Assembly: GCA_017995875.1 (NCBI GenBank)
Contig: JAGOIB010000005.1
Location: forward strand, 13,401-37,050
Source of the DNA: Saprospiraceae bacterium
GTDB taxonomy: Bacteria > Bacteroidota > Bacteroidia > Chitinophagales > Saprospiraceae
Direction: 5' to 3'
Length of the DNA: 23,650 nt
The position numbers and the translations under genes were made by a program. The notes below the pieces were generated by a model. That model ran no database searches, was not told the origin of the DNA, and saw only the letters and a list, made by a program, of their open reading frames with translations. Each line of letters opens with the position of its first letter. Positions within the stretch are counted from its first letter, which is position 1. Positions 23,603-23,650 of the stretch are shown here, in pieces.

Positions 23603-23650
23603 AAGTCCCCTTTAGGGGATTTAGGGGCAAAATCGTAAATCGTAAATCGT
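23603..23650 (+). repeat. Intergenic repeat with CCCCTTTAGGGG hairpin and AAATCGT heptads, copy 2
   Basis: Same unit as 23474-23513 apart from one added A. It carries three AAATCGT heptads instead of two and runs to the window edge, so its true end is not visible. Confidence 0.9.

Noticed and set aside
23347..23650. A CRISPR array or attachment site
   Set aside because: Units are seven bases with no spacers, and there are no cas genes, integrase or tRNA nearby.
1..23650. tRNA, rRNA or insertion sequence
   Set aside because: No cloverleaf-like segment with a TTCGA arm and CCA end, no rRNA sequence and no transposase motif was seen on either strand by eye; a small RNA could still be missed.

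Overview
The window reads as a chromosomal, mostly housekeeping stretch from a member of the Bacteroidota, most likely from the Saprospiria/Chitinophagia side of the phylum (phylum well supported, class only a guess). The evidence is a secreted subtilase with a GEVED domain and a C-terminal type IX secretion sorting domain, exact matches to the Bacteroidota promoter element TAnnTTTG in front of several genes, secreted CarboxypepD-reg/SPOR and DUF4369-type thioredoxin proteins, and roughly 43% G+C by eye. I see no rRNA, tRNA, transposase, phage gene or CRISPR array.

Layout. 1-2160 (minus strand) is a compact unit running from a BadF/NAG-kinase-type sugar kinase through ATP-dependent phosphofructokinase to CutA. 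2429-5575 (plus) is an operon of LemA, a DUF2207 membrane protein with a polyglycine tail, and 3-hydroxybutyryl-CoA dehydrogenase. It ends at a 16-bp perfect bidirectional terminator shared with the convergent T9SS-exported subtilase (5650-8580, minus). Then come a secreted double-SPOR protein (8838-9905), a fused two-domain peptide-type ABC ATPase (10015-11547), and a 77-residue single-pass protein whose 3' end overlaps the convergent fmt gene (11934-12872, minus). Next is a tight plus-strand unit of SCP2-like, MmcQ/YjbR and a DAO-type FAD oxidoreductase (13081-14757). A very large alpha-2-macroglobulin with an intact CAEQ thioester (14880-20951), a DUF697-SHOCT protein (21137-21748) and an envelope thioredoxin-like protein (21913-23346) complete the genes.

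The intergenic DNA is the least ordinary part. Four unrelated short tandem repeats, all with a period of exactly seven bases (AGAGCAT, GTTAGTA, TTTCGAG, AAATCGT), occupy intergenic spots. A 34-base composite of two of them occurs, 32/34 identical, directly behind genes at both ends of the window, in the gene's own orientation each time. One copy supplies the last codons and stop of cutA. The last 300 bases are a mosaic of further duplicated intergenic repeats.

I do not see a clear undescribed multi-gene system. The best leads are the heptanucleotide repeat family, two possible leaderless promoters (fmt and the ABC ATPase, the latter overlapping a terminator hairpin), a 14-codon ORF coupled by ATGA to the SCP2 gene, and an alpha-2-macroglobulin gene standing without its usual penicillin-binding partner.
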